Shown here in pieces: positions 16,748 to 26,067 of a stretch of 64,000 bases of DNA. Origin of the DNA: Enterococcus sp. BWR-S5. GTDB taxonomy: Bacteria; Bacillota; Bacilli; Lactobacillales; Enterococcaceae. The notes under the pieces were generated by a model that worked only from the letters and a program-made list of their open reading frames with translations, was not told the origin of the DNA and made no database searches. The stretch lies in contig NZ_JADOEQ010000016.1 in the NCBI RefSeq assembly GCF_016745255.1, positions 62,001-126,000 on the forward strand. Reading direction: 5' to 3'. The translations under genes and the position numbers were made by a program. The number at the start of each line of letters is the position of its first letter. Position 1 is the first letter of the stretch.

Positions 16748-17567
16748 GTTTTTCACCTAATCCCTCCCACATAAAGCTGTTCATGTATTGCTTTGGCGTC
16801 ACACCAATCAATTGTTTAAAGTATCTGGAAAAATGGCTCTGGTCAGAAAAGCCACAAGCACCTGCTGCTTCAAGAGGTGTCAATCCCTGTTCCAGAAATT
16901 TTCTCCCGGCACCAATTCGAACGGTCGTCAAATACTGATGCGGCGTAACATGCTTCTCCTTGGTAAAGTGACGAATCAGCGTAAAGGGGGAAAGTCCTGT
17001 CTGTTTACTCAACACCTCAAGTGTCACCTGTTCGGTAAAATGTTCTTCGATATAAGTACAGGCTACCCGGATTCCCTGTGATACTTCCTTTTCCACCTGT
17101 CGAGGCGCCGTATAATTTTCCAATATATGAGTCAAGAATTGCTCTAAAAGCTCTTGTTTTTCCCGACCTGTATCTCCTGACAGCATGAAGGTGTGGACAT
17201 TTTTCAGCTGCGAATGTTCTTCAGCATGTACCACAACATTCTGTGTGAACTCCGGTACAAAGGCAGTTCCCGTCAACGTCTCAGTAAGCTCCCTCATTCG
17301 TTCAGGCGTGATGTGGATACTTCGATAATCCAACGGCTCTACTCCTATCTGTTCACAATAATGGTTGTCATAAGGATTAAGCAACAATAAATCGCCAACA
17401 TTGATGATGTATTCTTTCTGCTTACAAGAAAGAAAGCGGCGCCCTCGCTCAATAAAGCCCAGCACATAGAAATCATGAAAATGATTCGGAAATTTCTGTT
17501 TTACTCCTTCAAAGCGGTAGGCTTCAATTAACAGCTCTGAATCAAAGACTACGGTTCTCTTTTCCAA
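16734..17567 (-). CDS. AraC-family transcriptional regulator
   Basis: 277 residues: N-terminal cupin-type ligand domain (FPNHFHDFYVLGFIERGRRFL, GDLLLLNPYDNHYCE) and C-terminal double HTH (LEVLSKQTGLSPFTLIRHFTKEKHVTPHQYL; AGACGFSDQSHFSRYFKQLIGVTPKQY). The start is a TTG with AGGAGG eight bases upstream. Overlap with the EamA permease suggests ligand-controlled export. In such pairs the regulator usually senses an exported amino acid or related compound, but that is inference. Confidence 0.9.
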   Translation of the reverse strand: MEKRTVVFDSELLIEAYRFEGVKQKFPNHFHDFYVLGFIERGRRFLSCKQKEYIINVGDLLLLNPYDNHYCEQIGVEPLDYRSIHITPERMRELTETLTGTAFVPEFTQNVVVHAEEHSQLKNVHTFMLSGDTGREKQELLEQFLTHILENYTAPRQVEKEVSQGIRVACTYIEEHFTEQVTLEVLSKQTGLSPFTLIRHFTKEKHVTPHQYLTTVRIGAGRKFLEQGLTPLEAAGACGFSDQSHFSRYFKQLIGVTPKQYMNSFMWEGLGEKHGES

Positions 17568-17663
17568 GCGGCTCCCCTCCTTTTTCCTTCCATTATACCG
17601 AACACAGCAAAAAAATATTGAACAAAATTGACAATTCAGAATATTCTACCTTCGTTAGGCAGC

Positions 17664-17702
17664 AAAAAAGCCGATTGCTTCACTGATAGGAAACAACCGA
17701 CT
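17664..17702 (-). terminator. Terminator after thiN
   Basis: On the minus strand AGTCGGTTG pairs (with G-U pairs) with CAATCGGCT, followed by TTTTTTG. It ends the rpe-thiN end of the housekeeping block. Confidence 0.7.
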
Positions 17703-17721
17703 TCTACTAAATTTCTATCAT

Positions 17722-18363
17722 CTACTCGTCTTTGCTCTGAATGACGGCAATCATTCCCGAGGTGAATGAAAAAGCCGCTGTATCACCGACAAACTCATTG
17801 CTTGCATACGAGGTGGGAACAGAAACCTGCTGTTGGGTTAGCAGATATTTGCTCTCCTTAAGCGTTAGACTTTCTACAGGTGTCAAGCAGCAGTAAGCTA
17901 AATACTTCTTGTCCGCTTCTCTTATGACTGTATAGTCTCCCGGCAGGTAATAACTGATGGTGTTCTGCTGATCCTTTAAAACAATCTGTCGAACAAAGGT
18001 CTGAAATCGTTCCTCCATCGGCAGCCAGAGATTAGCCAGAAAATGGTCCAAGCGACCGCCTGTTGCGCCAATAACTGTAACCATTGCCTCAGGGAAGCAT
18101 CTCAGCGCTTCCTCCAGCGCCAGTTGTGTATCTGTATCATCTTTTTCAGCAGGAGAGGTGTGGATACGCTTTGCCTTTGCTTCAACAAGCACTCGTTCCT
18201 CTTTTGATAAAGAATCAAAATCGCCGACTGCAATATCCAACGGTTGACCTTCCTTTAAAAGCAAGAGTCCGCCTCGATCAACACCAACAAAAATATCATA
18301 CTCAGAAAAATCAAGCTGAGGCCAGGTCTTTCGAGAGCCGCCTGCAACTAATAAGATATTCAC
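17722..18363 (-). CDS. thiN: Thiamine pyrophosphokinase
   Basis: Converts thiamine plus ATP to thiamine diphosphate. The 213 residues match ThiN: DIFVGVDRGGLLLLKEG, AVGDFDSLSKEE, the DDTDTQLALEEAL segment and IGATGGRLDHFLANL. The start is GTG at 18363, overlapping the rpe stop by 4 bases (GTGA), so it is coupled to rpe. The same order rsgA-rpe-thiN is found in Bacillus. Confidence 0.95.
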   Translation of the reverse strand: MNILLVAGGSRKTWPQLDFSEYDIFVGVDRGGLLLLKEGQPLDIAVGDFDSLSKEERVLVEAKAKRIHTSPAEKDDTDTQLALEEALRCFPEAMVTVIGATGGRLDHFLANLWLPMEERFQTFVRQIVLKDQQNTISYYLPGDYTVIREADKKYLAYCCLTPVESLTLKESKYLLTQQQVSVPTSYASNEFVGDTAAFSFTSGMIAVIQSKDE

Positions 18364-19013
18364 TGGCCTAACACGGCTCTCAATGCATCAATGCGTTCCT
18401 TTGGATCTTCTGAATTATAAATGTAAGAGCCTGCCACAAAGACATCCGCTCCGGCTTCTTTACATTTCGCAGCTGTCTCAGGCACGATGCCGCCATCTAC
18501 TTCAATTTCATACGTATAGCCCTTTTCTTCACGGAGCGTCTTAAGCTGAGCAATTTTCTCAAGCTGGCTTTCAATAAAGCTTTGTCCGCCAAAACCTGGG
18601 TTAACGGTCATAATCAATACTAAATCAGCCAAATCCAATACTTCTTCAATAGCAGCAAGAGGCGTGCCTGGGTTAATTACTACGCCCGCTTTTACGCCTG
18701 CAGCCTTAATCATCTGCATTGCCCGATGAATATGAGGAGTCGCTTCCTGATGAACAGTAATGATATCTGCTCCGGCTTTCGCAAAAGCCTCAATAAAGTT
18801 CTCCGGCTGTTCAATCATCAAGTGAACATCTAACGGCAGCTTCGTTACCGGACGAATTGCTGAAACAATGTTTGGGCCTAATGTAATATTCGGTACAAAC
18901 TGTCCGTCCATCACATCTACGTGGATGTAGTCCGCACCCAGCTTTTCTACAAGTTGAATATCTCTTGCCAAGTTAGCAAAATCTGCACTTAAAATCGATG
19001 GAGCAATTTTCAT
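18360..19013 (-). CDS. rpe: Ribulose-phosphate 3-epimerase
   Basis: Interconverts ribulose-5-phosphate and xylulose-5-phosphate in the pentose phosphate pathway. The 217-residue TIM barrel shows IAPSILSADFANL, YIHVDVMDGQFVPNITLG, LDVHLMIEQPE, MTVNPGFGGQSFI and EVDGGI, containing the metal-binding His/Asp residues. AGGAGG precedes the ATG. Confidence 0.97.
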   Translation of the reverse strand: MKIAPSILSADFANLARDIQLVEKLGADYIHVDVMDGQFVPNITLGPNIVSAIRPVTKLPLDVHLMIEQPENFIEAFAKAGADIITVHQEATPHIHRAMQMIKAAGVKAGVVINPGTPLAAIEEVLDLADLVLIMTVNPGFGGQSFIESQLEKIAQLKTLREEKGYTYEIEVDGGIVPETAAKCKEAGADVFVAGSYIYNSEDPKERIDALRAVLGQ

Positions 19014-19078
19014 AAATTCTTCCTCCTATATTTTCAAGGAGACTGTTAGCCAGTTTCTCCCTTTTATTCTATGAATAC

Positions 19079-19972
19079 CTATTTCTTTTTCTTGTACACA
19101 GGTCTGCGGTCTTCGATTTCCGCCAAAAACTGTAAATAATTATTGTACCTGACCTGAGCGATTTCGCCCGCTTCTACTCGCTTCTTCACTTCACAGCCAG
19201 GTTCCTTGCTATGCATACATTCTCTAAACTTACACAGGTGTGCCGCTTCAACAAACTCCGGAAACTGCTTTGGCAGCTCCACAGCTTCCATCTCCAAAAA
19301 TTCGATGGAGCTGAAGCCTGGCGTATCAGCAACCAGTCCGTCATATAATGGAATCAGCTCCACATGACGTGTCGTGTGCTTCCCTCGTCCAAGAGACTCT
19401 GAAATTTCTCCGGTTGCCAGCTGAAGTTCAGGAGATATCCTGTTTAGCAAGGTCGATTTCCCTGCACCGGATTGCCCCATAAATACTGTCAATTGCTCTG
19501 GAAAGTATTGTTCCAGCTCATGAATGGATCGTCTATCATCCTCTGATTGATCCCCAATAATCACTGAATAGGAAGGTTGGTATACAGCTTTGATTTCATC
19601 CAACAGCTTGAGCTGCTCCTCCGCCAATAGATCCGCCTTCGTCAAATAAATCACCGGACGGATTTGTTTATGCTCCAACGTTACTAAAAAGCGATCCAAT
19701 AAATTATAGGAAAAATTGGGTTCGACAACACTCATCACAATAACACCAAGATCGACATTTGCTACGGCTGGGCGAACCAGCTCATTTGTTCTAGGGAGTA
19801 TCTCCAAGAGATAGCCGTCTGTCAGGTTATCGCTTTCAAAAATCACGTCATCACCAACTAATGGGGTAATTTTGCGATTCCGAAAGTTCCCTCTGGCTCT
19901 CGTCTGAAACGTTTCTCCCTCTGCATATACATAATAAAATCCGCTCAATGCTTTTCTAATTTGACCGTTCAA
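19079..19972 (-). CDS. rsgA: Ribosome small-subunit-dependent GTPase A
   Basis: A circularly permuted GTPase that helps mature the 30S subunit. It has an N-terminal OB fold (GFYYVYAEGETFQTRARGNFR), the permuted G-motifs with YLTKADLL (G4), GQSGAGKSTLLNRI (G1) and DTPGFSS (G3), and a C-terminal zinc motif of C/H residues (LCKFRECMHSKEPGCEVK). The start is taken as TTG 19972 with AGGAG upstream, giving 297 residues, the usual length; a longer frame to 20023 is not supported. Confidence 0.95.
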   Translation of the reverse strand: MNGQIRKALSGFYYVYAEGETFQTRARGNFRNRKITPLVGDDVIFESDNLTDGYLLEILPRTNELVRPAVANVDLGVIVMSVVEPNFSYNLLDRFLVTLEHKQIRPVIYLTKADLLAEEQLKLLDEIKAVYQPSYSVIIGDQSEDDRRSIHELEQYFPEQLTVFMGQSGAGKSTLLNRISPELQLATGEISESLGRGKHTTRHVELIPLYDGLVADTPGFSSIEFLEMEAVELPKQFPEFVEAAHLCKFRECMHSKEPGCEVKKRVEAGEIAQVRYNNYLQFLAEIEDRRPVYKKKK

Positions 19973-20079
19973 TCTATCACTCCTAACCACACTGAATATA
20001 CAAGAAAAAAGGGCAAAAAGCAAGGTTTGCCCTCATTCCTCTATCATCAAATTCCTACAATCAGCTTTTCTTTCCAGAT

Positions 20080-20116
20080 AAAAAAAGAGGTCTGCCTCAC
20101 AAAAATGAGGCAGACA
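20080..20116 (-). terminator. Terminator after prkC
   Basis: GTCTGCCTCA/TGAGGCAGAC hairpin followed by CTCTTTTTTT on the minus strand. It lies in the 255-bp gap between prkC and rsgA, which therefore probably has its own promoter. Confidence 0.9.
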
Positions 20117-20227
20117 AGGAGTTAAAAAAAGTTTCTTAGAGTATGAAATCATTATAAACAATTTTTACCAAAATGTAAACTAATACGCACTTTTGCTTTT
20201 AAAATGTTTTTTATCTCCTAGAATCTT

Positions 20228-22405
20228 TTATTCATCAGCTGCATCATCTGCATTTGCATCATTCTGCGGCGCTACTGATGGACCACTTGAATAATAGATT
20301 GTAATCGTTGACCCCTTCTTCACACTTGTTCCAGCAGTAGGGTCTGTTCGAGTCACAGTATCTTTGGTTTGATTAGACGTTTCCTCTGTCTCAACAACCT
20401 TGAAACCAGCCTGCTCTAATTCAGATTTGGCGGTCTGTCTGGTCATTGTTGCCACGTTTGGCACAGTTACTGTCGCTGCTCCCTTGCTTACTGTCAGTGT
20501 AATTTTTTCATTTGGACTAACACTTGCATTCGCCGGGCTCTGAGAGATAACAACGTCCTTCTCTACGGTGTCGCTCTCCTGTTCCTTCTTGGAGATATTG
20601 CTTTCGCTGATACCCGCAGCAACAAGGGCATTGACTGCTTCCTCATAGCTGTAGCCAGTGTAATTGCCGATGTTCACTTTGTCAGAGCCTTTACTTACAG
20701 TCAGTGTAATCGTATCATTGACTGGATCAAACGATGTGCCGGCACTAGGATTTTGAGAAATAACCAAGCCCGCTGCTACGCTATCACTATTTTCCTCCGC
20801 ATAGTTGATATTGCTTTCGCTAACACCCAATGCAACCAAAGCTGCTACTGCATTATCATAGCCATACCCGACATAATTATCCAATGTCACGTTTTCAGGT
20901 CCCATGCTGACCGTTAAGGTAACCTGATCGTTTTTAGGATCGACTTCCGAGCCGCCTTCCGGTGTTTGGCTGATAATTTTATCCGCCGCTACTTCCAGAC
21001 TATGCTCTTTTTCAATCTTAATATTGCTCTCAGGGAAGCCTAGCTTTTTCATGGCTTCAATGGCATCCTTATAGTTTTCTCCGGAATAATCATCAATTTT
21101 GATCTTTTTATTCCCTGTACTGATATAAAGAATGATGGTCTTGCCCTCTTTTACATCCGTTTTCGCTTCCGGATCTGTTTTGGCTACTTTGCCTTCCTCA
21201 ATTTCATCGTCAGGCAGTTCCTTCACTTCTTTTGCCACTTCCAGCTTGGCATCCTCCAGTATCTGTCTCGCTTCCTGTTCCGTTTTTCCACGGACGTCAG
21301 GAACCGCTACCTCCTTCTTAGGAGAACCGGCAAAATAGAGCGCAGCACCGATAATCACGGCAAGCAGCAACCCAATAATAATAAAAATCAGTCGTTTCCG
21401 CTTTTTCTTTTTCGGTTTGCCATCATCTGTATCTTCTGCTGGGTCAGGCTCAATCGTTTCTTCTTTAGGGCCATCCATCTCAGCAAAGGCTTCCGGCATA
21501 GGCATATCCTCTGTCAAAGGGGTCAAAACCTTCGTCTCCCCCATCAGTGCAGTCGGCTCCCATTTCGGCTCATTCAAACGGTTGGTTGCAAGCACCGTAT
21601 AAAGGTCTTGGGACATTTCTTCGGCAGATTTATACCGATCTGCCGGGTCCTTCGCTGTTGCATGCAATACAATATTCTCTAAGGATTGCGGAATATTGGA
21701 ATCAAAAGCACGGACAGAAGGAATCTCTTCTTGAAAATGCTTCAATGCAATAGTAACCGCAGACTCCCCATCAAACGGGACATTTCCCGTCAGCATTTCA
21801 TACAGAATCACACCGACCGCATAAATATCTGATTGGTTGGTTGCCATGCTGCCTCGTGCTTGCTCAGGAGAAAGGTAGTGAACCGATCCCAGCATTGTGT
21901 TCGTCTGAGTGATTGAGGTTTCAGATAAGGCGATAGCAATCCCGAAATCGGTGATTTTTACGACCCCATTCTCATCAATCAATATATTTTGAGGCTTCAA
22001 ATCACGGTGAATAATTCGATGCTCATGGGCCAAAGATACAGCAGAAAGAATCTGCTCCATGATATCAACAACGGTTGCATACATGATTGGATAATGTGTT
22101 TGGATGTAACGTTTCAAATCCATCCCCTTTACATACTCCATAACCAAGTATTGAAGACCGTCTTCTTCCCCTACATCGTATACACTGACAATGTTTGGAT
22201 GGACCAACTCAGTCGCAGCCAACGCTTCTCTCTGGAAACGTCGAATCGCGGCCTGATCATTTTGAAAGTCAAAGCGCAGTACTTTTACTGCAACATCTCG
22301 ATCCAAAATCAAATCACGGGCAAGAAAAACATTGGCCATTCCGCCGCTGCCTATATTGCCGATAATCTGATACCGACCATTTAATTTTCTGCCGATCTCT
22401 ATCAT
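20228..22405 (-). CDS. prkC: PASTA-domain Ser/Thr protein kinase (PrkC/IreK type)
   Basis: A membrane kinase that senses cell-wall fragments/lipid II and controls envelope homeostasis and, in enterococci, cephalosporin tolerance. Visible parts: Gly-loop GSGGMANV, Lys41, catalytic HRDLKPQN (133-140), DFG (153-155), SPEQARG, one membrane helix at about 339-359 and five PASTA repeats outside (first at [10 protein letters not shown], last at [13 protein letters not shown]). The tail is short and acidic ([11 protein letters not shown]). It overlaps the stop of prpC by 4 bases, giving the standard kinase/phosphatase pair. Confidence 0.96.
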   Translation of the reverse strand: MIEIGRKLNGRYQIIGNIGSGGMANVFLARDLILDRDVAVKVLRFDFQNDQAAIRRFQREALAATELVHPNIVSVYDVGEEDGLQYLVMEYVKGMDLKRYIQTHYPIMYATVVDIMEQILSAVSLAHEHRIIHRDLKPQNILIDENGVVKITDFGIAIALSETSITQTNTMLGSVHYLSPEQARGSMATNQSDIYAVGVILYEMLTGNVPFDGESAVTIALKHFQEEIPSVRAFDSNIPQSLENIVLHATAKDPADRYKSAEEMSQDLYTVLATNRLNEPKWEPTALMGETKVLTPLTEDMPMPEAFAEMDGPKEETIEPDPAEDTDDGKPKKKKRKRLIFIIIGLLLAVIIGAALYFAGSPKKEVAVPDVRGKTEQEARQILEDAKLEVAKEVKELPDDEIEEGKVAKTDPEAKTDVKEGKTIILYISTGNKKIKIDDYSGENYKDAIEAMKKLGFPESNIKIEKEHSLEVAADKIISQTPEGGSEVDPKNDQVTLTVSMGPENVTLDNYVGYGYDNAVAALVALGVSESNINYAEENSDSVAAGLVISQNPSAGTSFDPVNDTITLTVSKGSDKVNIGNYTGYSYEEAVNALVAAGISESNISKKEQESDTVEKDVVISQSPANASVSPNEKITLTVSKGAATVTVPNVATMTRQTAKSELEQAGFKVVETEETSNQTKDTVTRTDPTAGTSVKKGSTITIYYSSGPSVAPQNDANADDAADE

Positions 22406-23151
22406 CGGTCCTCCTCCTCATTCTTATCAAAATGTATAACTAGAGCGGTGATATTATCCACGCCTCCGGCTTCATTTGCCAGCGAAATCAGGGTTTTCAC
22501 CTTTTGCTCCAATGTATCGTCAGATAGAAGAACCGCAAGAATCGTTTCTTCCGACACCATGTTTGTCAATCCATCTGAACACAATAAAATATAATCATCG
22601 TCCACTCTTAAATGACTGGCAACGTCAACTTCTACAGTATTCGGCATACCCAGAGAACGAGTCAGTACATTTTTTCGCGGATGGTTTGCAGCCATTTCCT
22701 GAGTGATTTCTCCTGACTTCACCAGTTCGTTCACAAGGGAATGATCCTCCGTCAGCTGAATCAGCTGTCTATTACGCACTAAATAAGCACGACTGTCGCC
22801 TATATTCGCCAAAACATAGGATTGCCCCAACAGCACCGCACTGACGATGGTGGTTCCCATACCGGCGTATTCCGGAACAGACTGTCCTTTGTCATAAATC
22901 ACTTCATTTTCTGACTGAATCGCCTGTATCAGCCATTGAGCTGCTTTATCGGCTGTATCGATTTCGCCATCAGCCCAGCGCTCACCTAAATGATTGACCG
23001 CCATTTCACTTGCAATATCACCAGCAAGGTGGCCACCCATACCGTCAGCCAAGATTGCTAATGATATACCTGCCTTATTTTTAAATACTCCTGCGTAATC
23101 CTGGTTCGTATTCCTCTTACGCCCAACATCCGTTTGAAAATTGATTTCCAC
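22402..23151 (-). CDS. prpC: PP2C-type Ser/Thr phosphatase (Stp/PrpC/IreP)
   Basis: Reverses PrkC phosphorylation. It has PPM-family metal motifs: [50 protein letters not shown] and [11 protein letters not shown]. The start is GTG 23151 with GAGGTG upstream (249 residues, the usual size); the ATG-proximal longer frame would overlap rsmB and is rejected. It is coupled to prkC. Confidence 0.96.
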   Translation of the reverse strand: MEINFQTDVGRKRNTNQDYAGVFKNKAGISLAILADGMGGHLAGDIASEMAVNHLGERWADGEIDTADKAAQWLIQAIQSENEVIYDKGQSVPEYAGMGTTIVSAVLLGQSYVLANIGDSRAYLVRNRQLIQLTEDHSLVNELVKSGEITQEMAANHPRKNVLTRSLGMPNTVEVDVASHLRVDDDYILLCSDGLTNMVSEETILAVLLSDDTLEQKVKTLISLANEAGGVDNITALVIHFDKNEEEDR

Positions 23152-23165
23152 TTGTTTCACCTCAT

Positions 23166-24530
23166 TTAAGAAACTTTCTGCATGCAGCAAATAAAGAAGC
23201 CATCTGTCAGGAACTGATGTGGATAGATTGTCAGCATCTGTTCCTCAATTGCAGAATCAAGAATATCATCGACTGCTACATCAATCTTTTTGAATTCCGG
23301 ATGCTTCGATAGAAACGCTGCTACTACTTCTTGATTCTCTTCTTTTGTGATTGTACATGTGCTATAGACCATTATACCCCATTGTTTTAGCGTTTGTGCA
23401 GTACTTTCAAGGATTTCCAACTGAATTTTCGGTAATTGTTCAAAATCTTTTGCTGTTTTATGGTATTTAATATCCGGCTTTCGTCTCATCAGACCCAGCC
23501 CGGAGCATGGTGCATCTACTAAAATTCGGTCAAAGGTTTCCGGCTGAAAGTTCTCTTTCGCTGTCCGTGCATCCATTTTCTCCGCTGCAACGACCTCTTC
23601 TACACGAAGTCTCACCGCATTCTCTTCAATCAGCTTCACCTTGTGCTGATGAATGTCCAATGCTGTAACTAACCCGCCTGCTTCTGCATCCAGAAATGTC
23701 GCAATGTGTGTCGTTTTTCCACCGGGTGCCGCACAGGCATCCAATACCTTGTGCTGCTTTTCAATCTGCATTGCCGGAGCAACCAACATAGAGCTTTCAT
23801 CCTGAACGGTGATACGACCTTCTTTGAAGAGCGTGCTCCCTGCGATAAATCCTTTTTCAGCAATTACCCCATAAGGAGACACTTTACTTGCTACTGCCTG
23901 AATGTCTTCCTCGGCTAATTCCTCAATTGCTTCAGAACGATTGACGTAACGAACATCTACTCGAGCACTTGCATGACTTCGCTCAACTAATGAAAGACCC
24001 AACTTCTGTGTTTCTACCATCCCAATCTGATCGACAAGTTTTTGTGTCAGCCAAAGAGGCATGCTGATTTCTACTGATAAACGTTCCAAAGGATCTTTGA
24101 TTGCCTCAATGGACGGAACGCCTTCTCTTTGAATGCTTCTCAATACACCATTGACAAACTTACTTGTCCCAATATTCCCTCGTTGCTTGGCAATTTCCAC
24201 AGCTTCGTTAATAATGGCATGATCCGGAATTTTATCTAAATAAAGCGATTGATAGAGAGACAGGATTAATAGGTTTTTTACCCAGCTATCAACCTTCTGC
24301 GGCTTCTTGATGAAAGGAGTCAAAAAATATTCCAGCAATAGTTTTCTGCTGACCGTCCCATAAACCAACTCCGTAAACAACCGACTATCTTGGTCGGATA
24401 AATTTGATTTCTCAATCATTTCACCCAGCAGCAGGTTGGAATACGCACCGCCTTTATCAATTCGTTCGATTGTCTGCATCGCCGTGTAACGAACGGATTT
24501 CCTAATTCTTGCTGATACTCGTTTTCCCAT
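23166..24530 (-). CDS. rsmB: 16S rRNA (cytosine-967-C5)-methyltransferase
   Basis: Methylates C967 of 16S rRNA with SAM. It has an N-terminal NusB-like RNA-binding domain (AMQTIERIDKGGAYSNLLLGE) and a Rossmann methyltransferase domain with VLDACAAPGGKTTHIA, DAPCSGLGLMRRKPDIK and YSTCTITKEENQE, whose two cysteines are the catalytic and release residues. 454 residues. The start abuts the fmt stop. Confidence 0.96.
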   Translation of the reverse strand: MGKRVSARIRKSVRYTAMQTIERIDKGGAYSNLLLGEMIEKSNLSDQDSRLFTELVYGTVSRKLLLEYFLTPFIKKPQKVDSWVKNLLILSLYQSLYLDKIPDHAIINEAVEIAKQRGNIGTSKFVNGVLRSIQREGVPSIEAIKDPLERLSVEISMPLWLTQKLVDQIGMVETQKLGLSLVERSHASARVDVRYVNRSEAIEELAEEDIQAVASKVSPYGVIAEKGFIAGSTLFKEGRITVQDESSMLVAPAMQIEKQHKVLDACAAPGGKTTHIATFLDAEAGGLVTALDIHQHKVKLIEENAVRLRVEEVVAAEKMDARTAKENFQPETFDRILVDAPCSGLGLMRRKPDIKYHKTAKDFEQLPKIQLEILESTAQTLKQWGIMVYSTCTITKEENQEVVAAFLSKHPEFKKIDVAVDDILDSAIEEQMLTIYPHQFLTDGFFICCMQKVS

Positions 24531-24531
24531 A

Positions 24532-25473
24532 TTATTCCACCTTATCTGCTTCCTGTACGCTTTGACCGGAACCGTTCAAGAACTCCTGAACGGACAGCTG
24601 GCCTTTGCCGGAAGGTTGAAGACGTTTCACAGAGAGGACCGTTCCTTCTCCACAAGCAATCCACAATTCTTTTTTATTCCGTTTAACGATTGTTCCAGGA
24701 GCTGCCTCAGTTGTATCATCAACTGGCTCTGTTTCCCAGAGTTTCCAATTTGTTCCTTTGTATGTCGTGAAGGCTGTTGGCCATGGGCGCATTCCTCTTA
24801 CCTGACAATCGATTTGTTCCGCTGTTTTCTGCCAATCAATCTGTTCCTGCTCTCTAGAGATATTCGGAGAAAAAGTGACCTGCGACTCGTCTTGAGGCGT
24901 TGGCTTCAGCTCTTCTGATAGAATTTTCGGTAAGGTGTCTAACAACAGCTCTCTGCCGACTAGACTCAGCTTATCAAACATCGTTCCTACATCATCTTTT
25001 TTTGTGATAGGGATACTTCGTTGTGAGTAAATACCGCCCGCATCCATCTTCTTAATCATTTCCATGATTGTTACGCCGGCTTCTTTTTCACCATTAATAA
25101 TCGCGTAATGCACCGGGGCACCACCGCGGTATTTAGGCAGAAGAGAGGCATGGACATTGACCGCACCCATTCTAGGCGCTTGCAACAGACGTTCCGGCAA
25201 GAATTGTCCAAAAGCAGCCGTCACAATTAAATCCGGAGCCAGTGCAATCACCTGCTCCATTTCCTCTGAGCCTGATATTTTTTCCGGCTGCAGTACCAAT
25301 AAGTTATGCTTCAGCGCTGCTTCTTTTACCGGTGGAGCTGTTAATATTCTTTTTCTTCCTACAGGACGATCAGGCTGAGTTACTACCGCTTGTATCTCAT
25401 ACCCCGCTTCAATCAAGCCGTCCAACACCGGAACAGAAAATGCCGGGGTGCCCATAAAAACAATCTTAGTCAT
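24532..25473 (-). CDS. fmt: Methionyl-tRNA formyltransferase
   Basis: Formylates initiator Met-tRNA using 10-formyl-THF. MTKIVFMGTPAFSVPVLDGL at the start, NVHASLLPKYRGGAPVHYAI (Asn/His catalytic, SLLPKYRG loop) and a C-terminal OB-like tRNA-binding domain. 313 residues. It overlaps def by 8 bases; def-fmt is the standard pair. Confidence 0.97.
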   Translation of the reverse strand: MTKIVFMGTPAFSVPVLDGLIEAGYEIQAVVTQPDRPVGRKRILTAPPVKEAALKHNLLVLQPEKISGSEEMEQVIALAPDLIVTAAFGQFLPERLLQAPRMGAVNVHASLLPKYRGGAPVHYAIINGEKEAGVTIMEMIKKMDAGGIYSQRSIPITKKDDVGTMFDKLSLVGRELLLDTLPKILSEELKPTPQDESQVTFSPNISREQEQIDWQKTAEQIDCQVRGMRPWPTAFTTYKGTNWKLWETEPVDDTTEAAPGTIVKRNKKELWIACGEGTVLSVKRLQPSGKGQLSVQEFLNGSGQSVQEADKVE

Positions 25474-25960
25474 CTAGCTTTCCCTCCATATATGCTTCTA
25501 AATCTTCAGGTGCAATATCATCAATGATTTTATCAATGAACAGTTCACCGTTCAAGTGATCGATTTCATGCTGAAAAGCACGAGCGAGATAACCATATGC
25601 CGTCACTTCGATTTCTTCGCCCTCTCGATCAAAATAGCGAACAGTCACTTCGTCTGCTCTTTCGACTGTGCCATACTTATTTGGTATGCTGAGGCACCCC
25701 TCCACATCAATATCAGTTCCTTTTCGATCAATGATTTCCGGATTAATCAGTTCAAAAAGCCCTGTCTCTTCATCAATTTCAACAACCGCAATTTGCAGAT
25801 TTTTTCCTATCTGAGGGGCAGCAATTCCGATGCCATCATGGGCAGTCATTGTTTCATACATATCCTCCAGTAAACGGACGATTTCATCTGTAATCAAGGT
25901 GACTTCCTTTGCTTTGACAGTCAACTTGTCATCAGGGTAAAGCACAATTGGATAACGCAT
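25466..25960 (-). CDS. def: Peptide deformylase
   Basis: Removes the formyl group from nascent peptides. Motif 1 GIGIAAPQIG, motif 2 EGCLSIP and motif 3 QHEIDHLNG (HExxH metal site) are all present. 164 residues, the short type-I-like form. The start ATG 25960 lies 107 bp after priA. Its place before fmt is usual. Confidence 0.97.
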   Translation of the reverse strand: MRYPIVLYPDDKLTVKAKEVTLITDEIVRLLEDMYETMTAHDGIGIAAPQIGKNLQIAVVEIDEETGLFELINPEIIDRKGTDIDVEGCLSIPNKYGTVERADEVTVRYFDREGEEIEVTAYGYLARAFQHEIDHLNGELFIDKIIDDIAPEDLEAYMEGKLDD

Positions 25961-26067
25961 GTAGAACTCCTTTAGTATTTAATGGTGAAACAAATCAGGT
26001 AACTGATTCGTTTCTTTTTCTTTATCTCTATCCATCGTTCTCTCTTAAGCAGCCCTCTGAGTGTTCA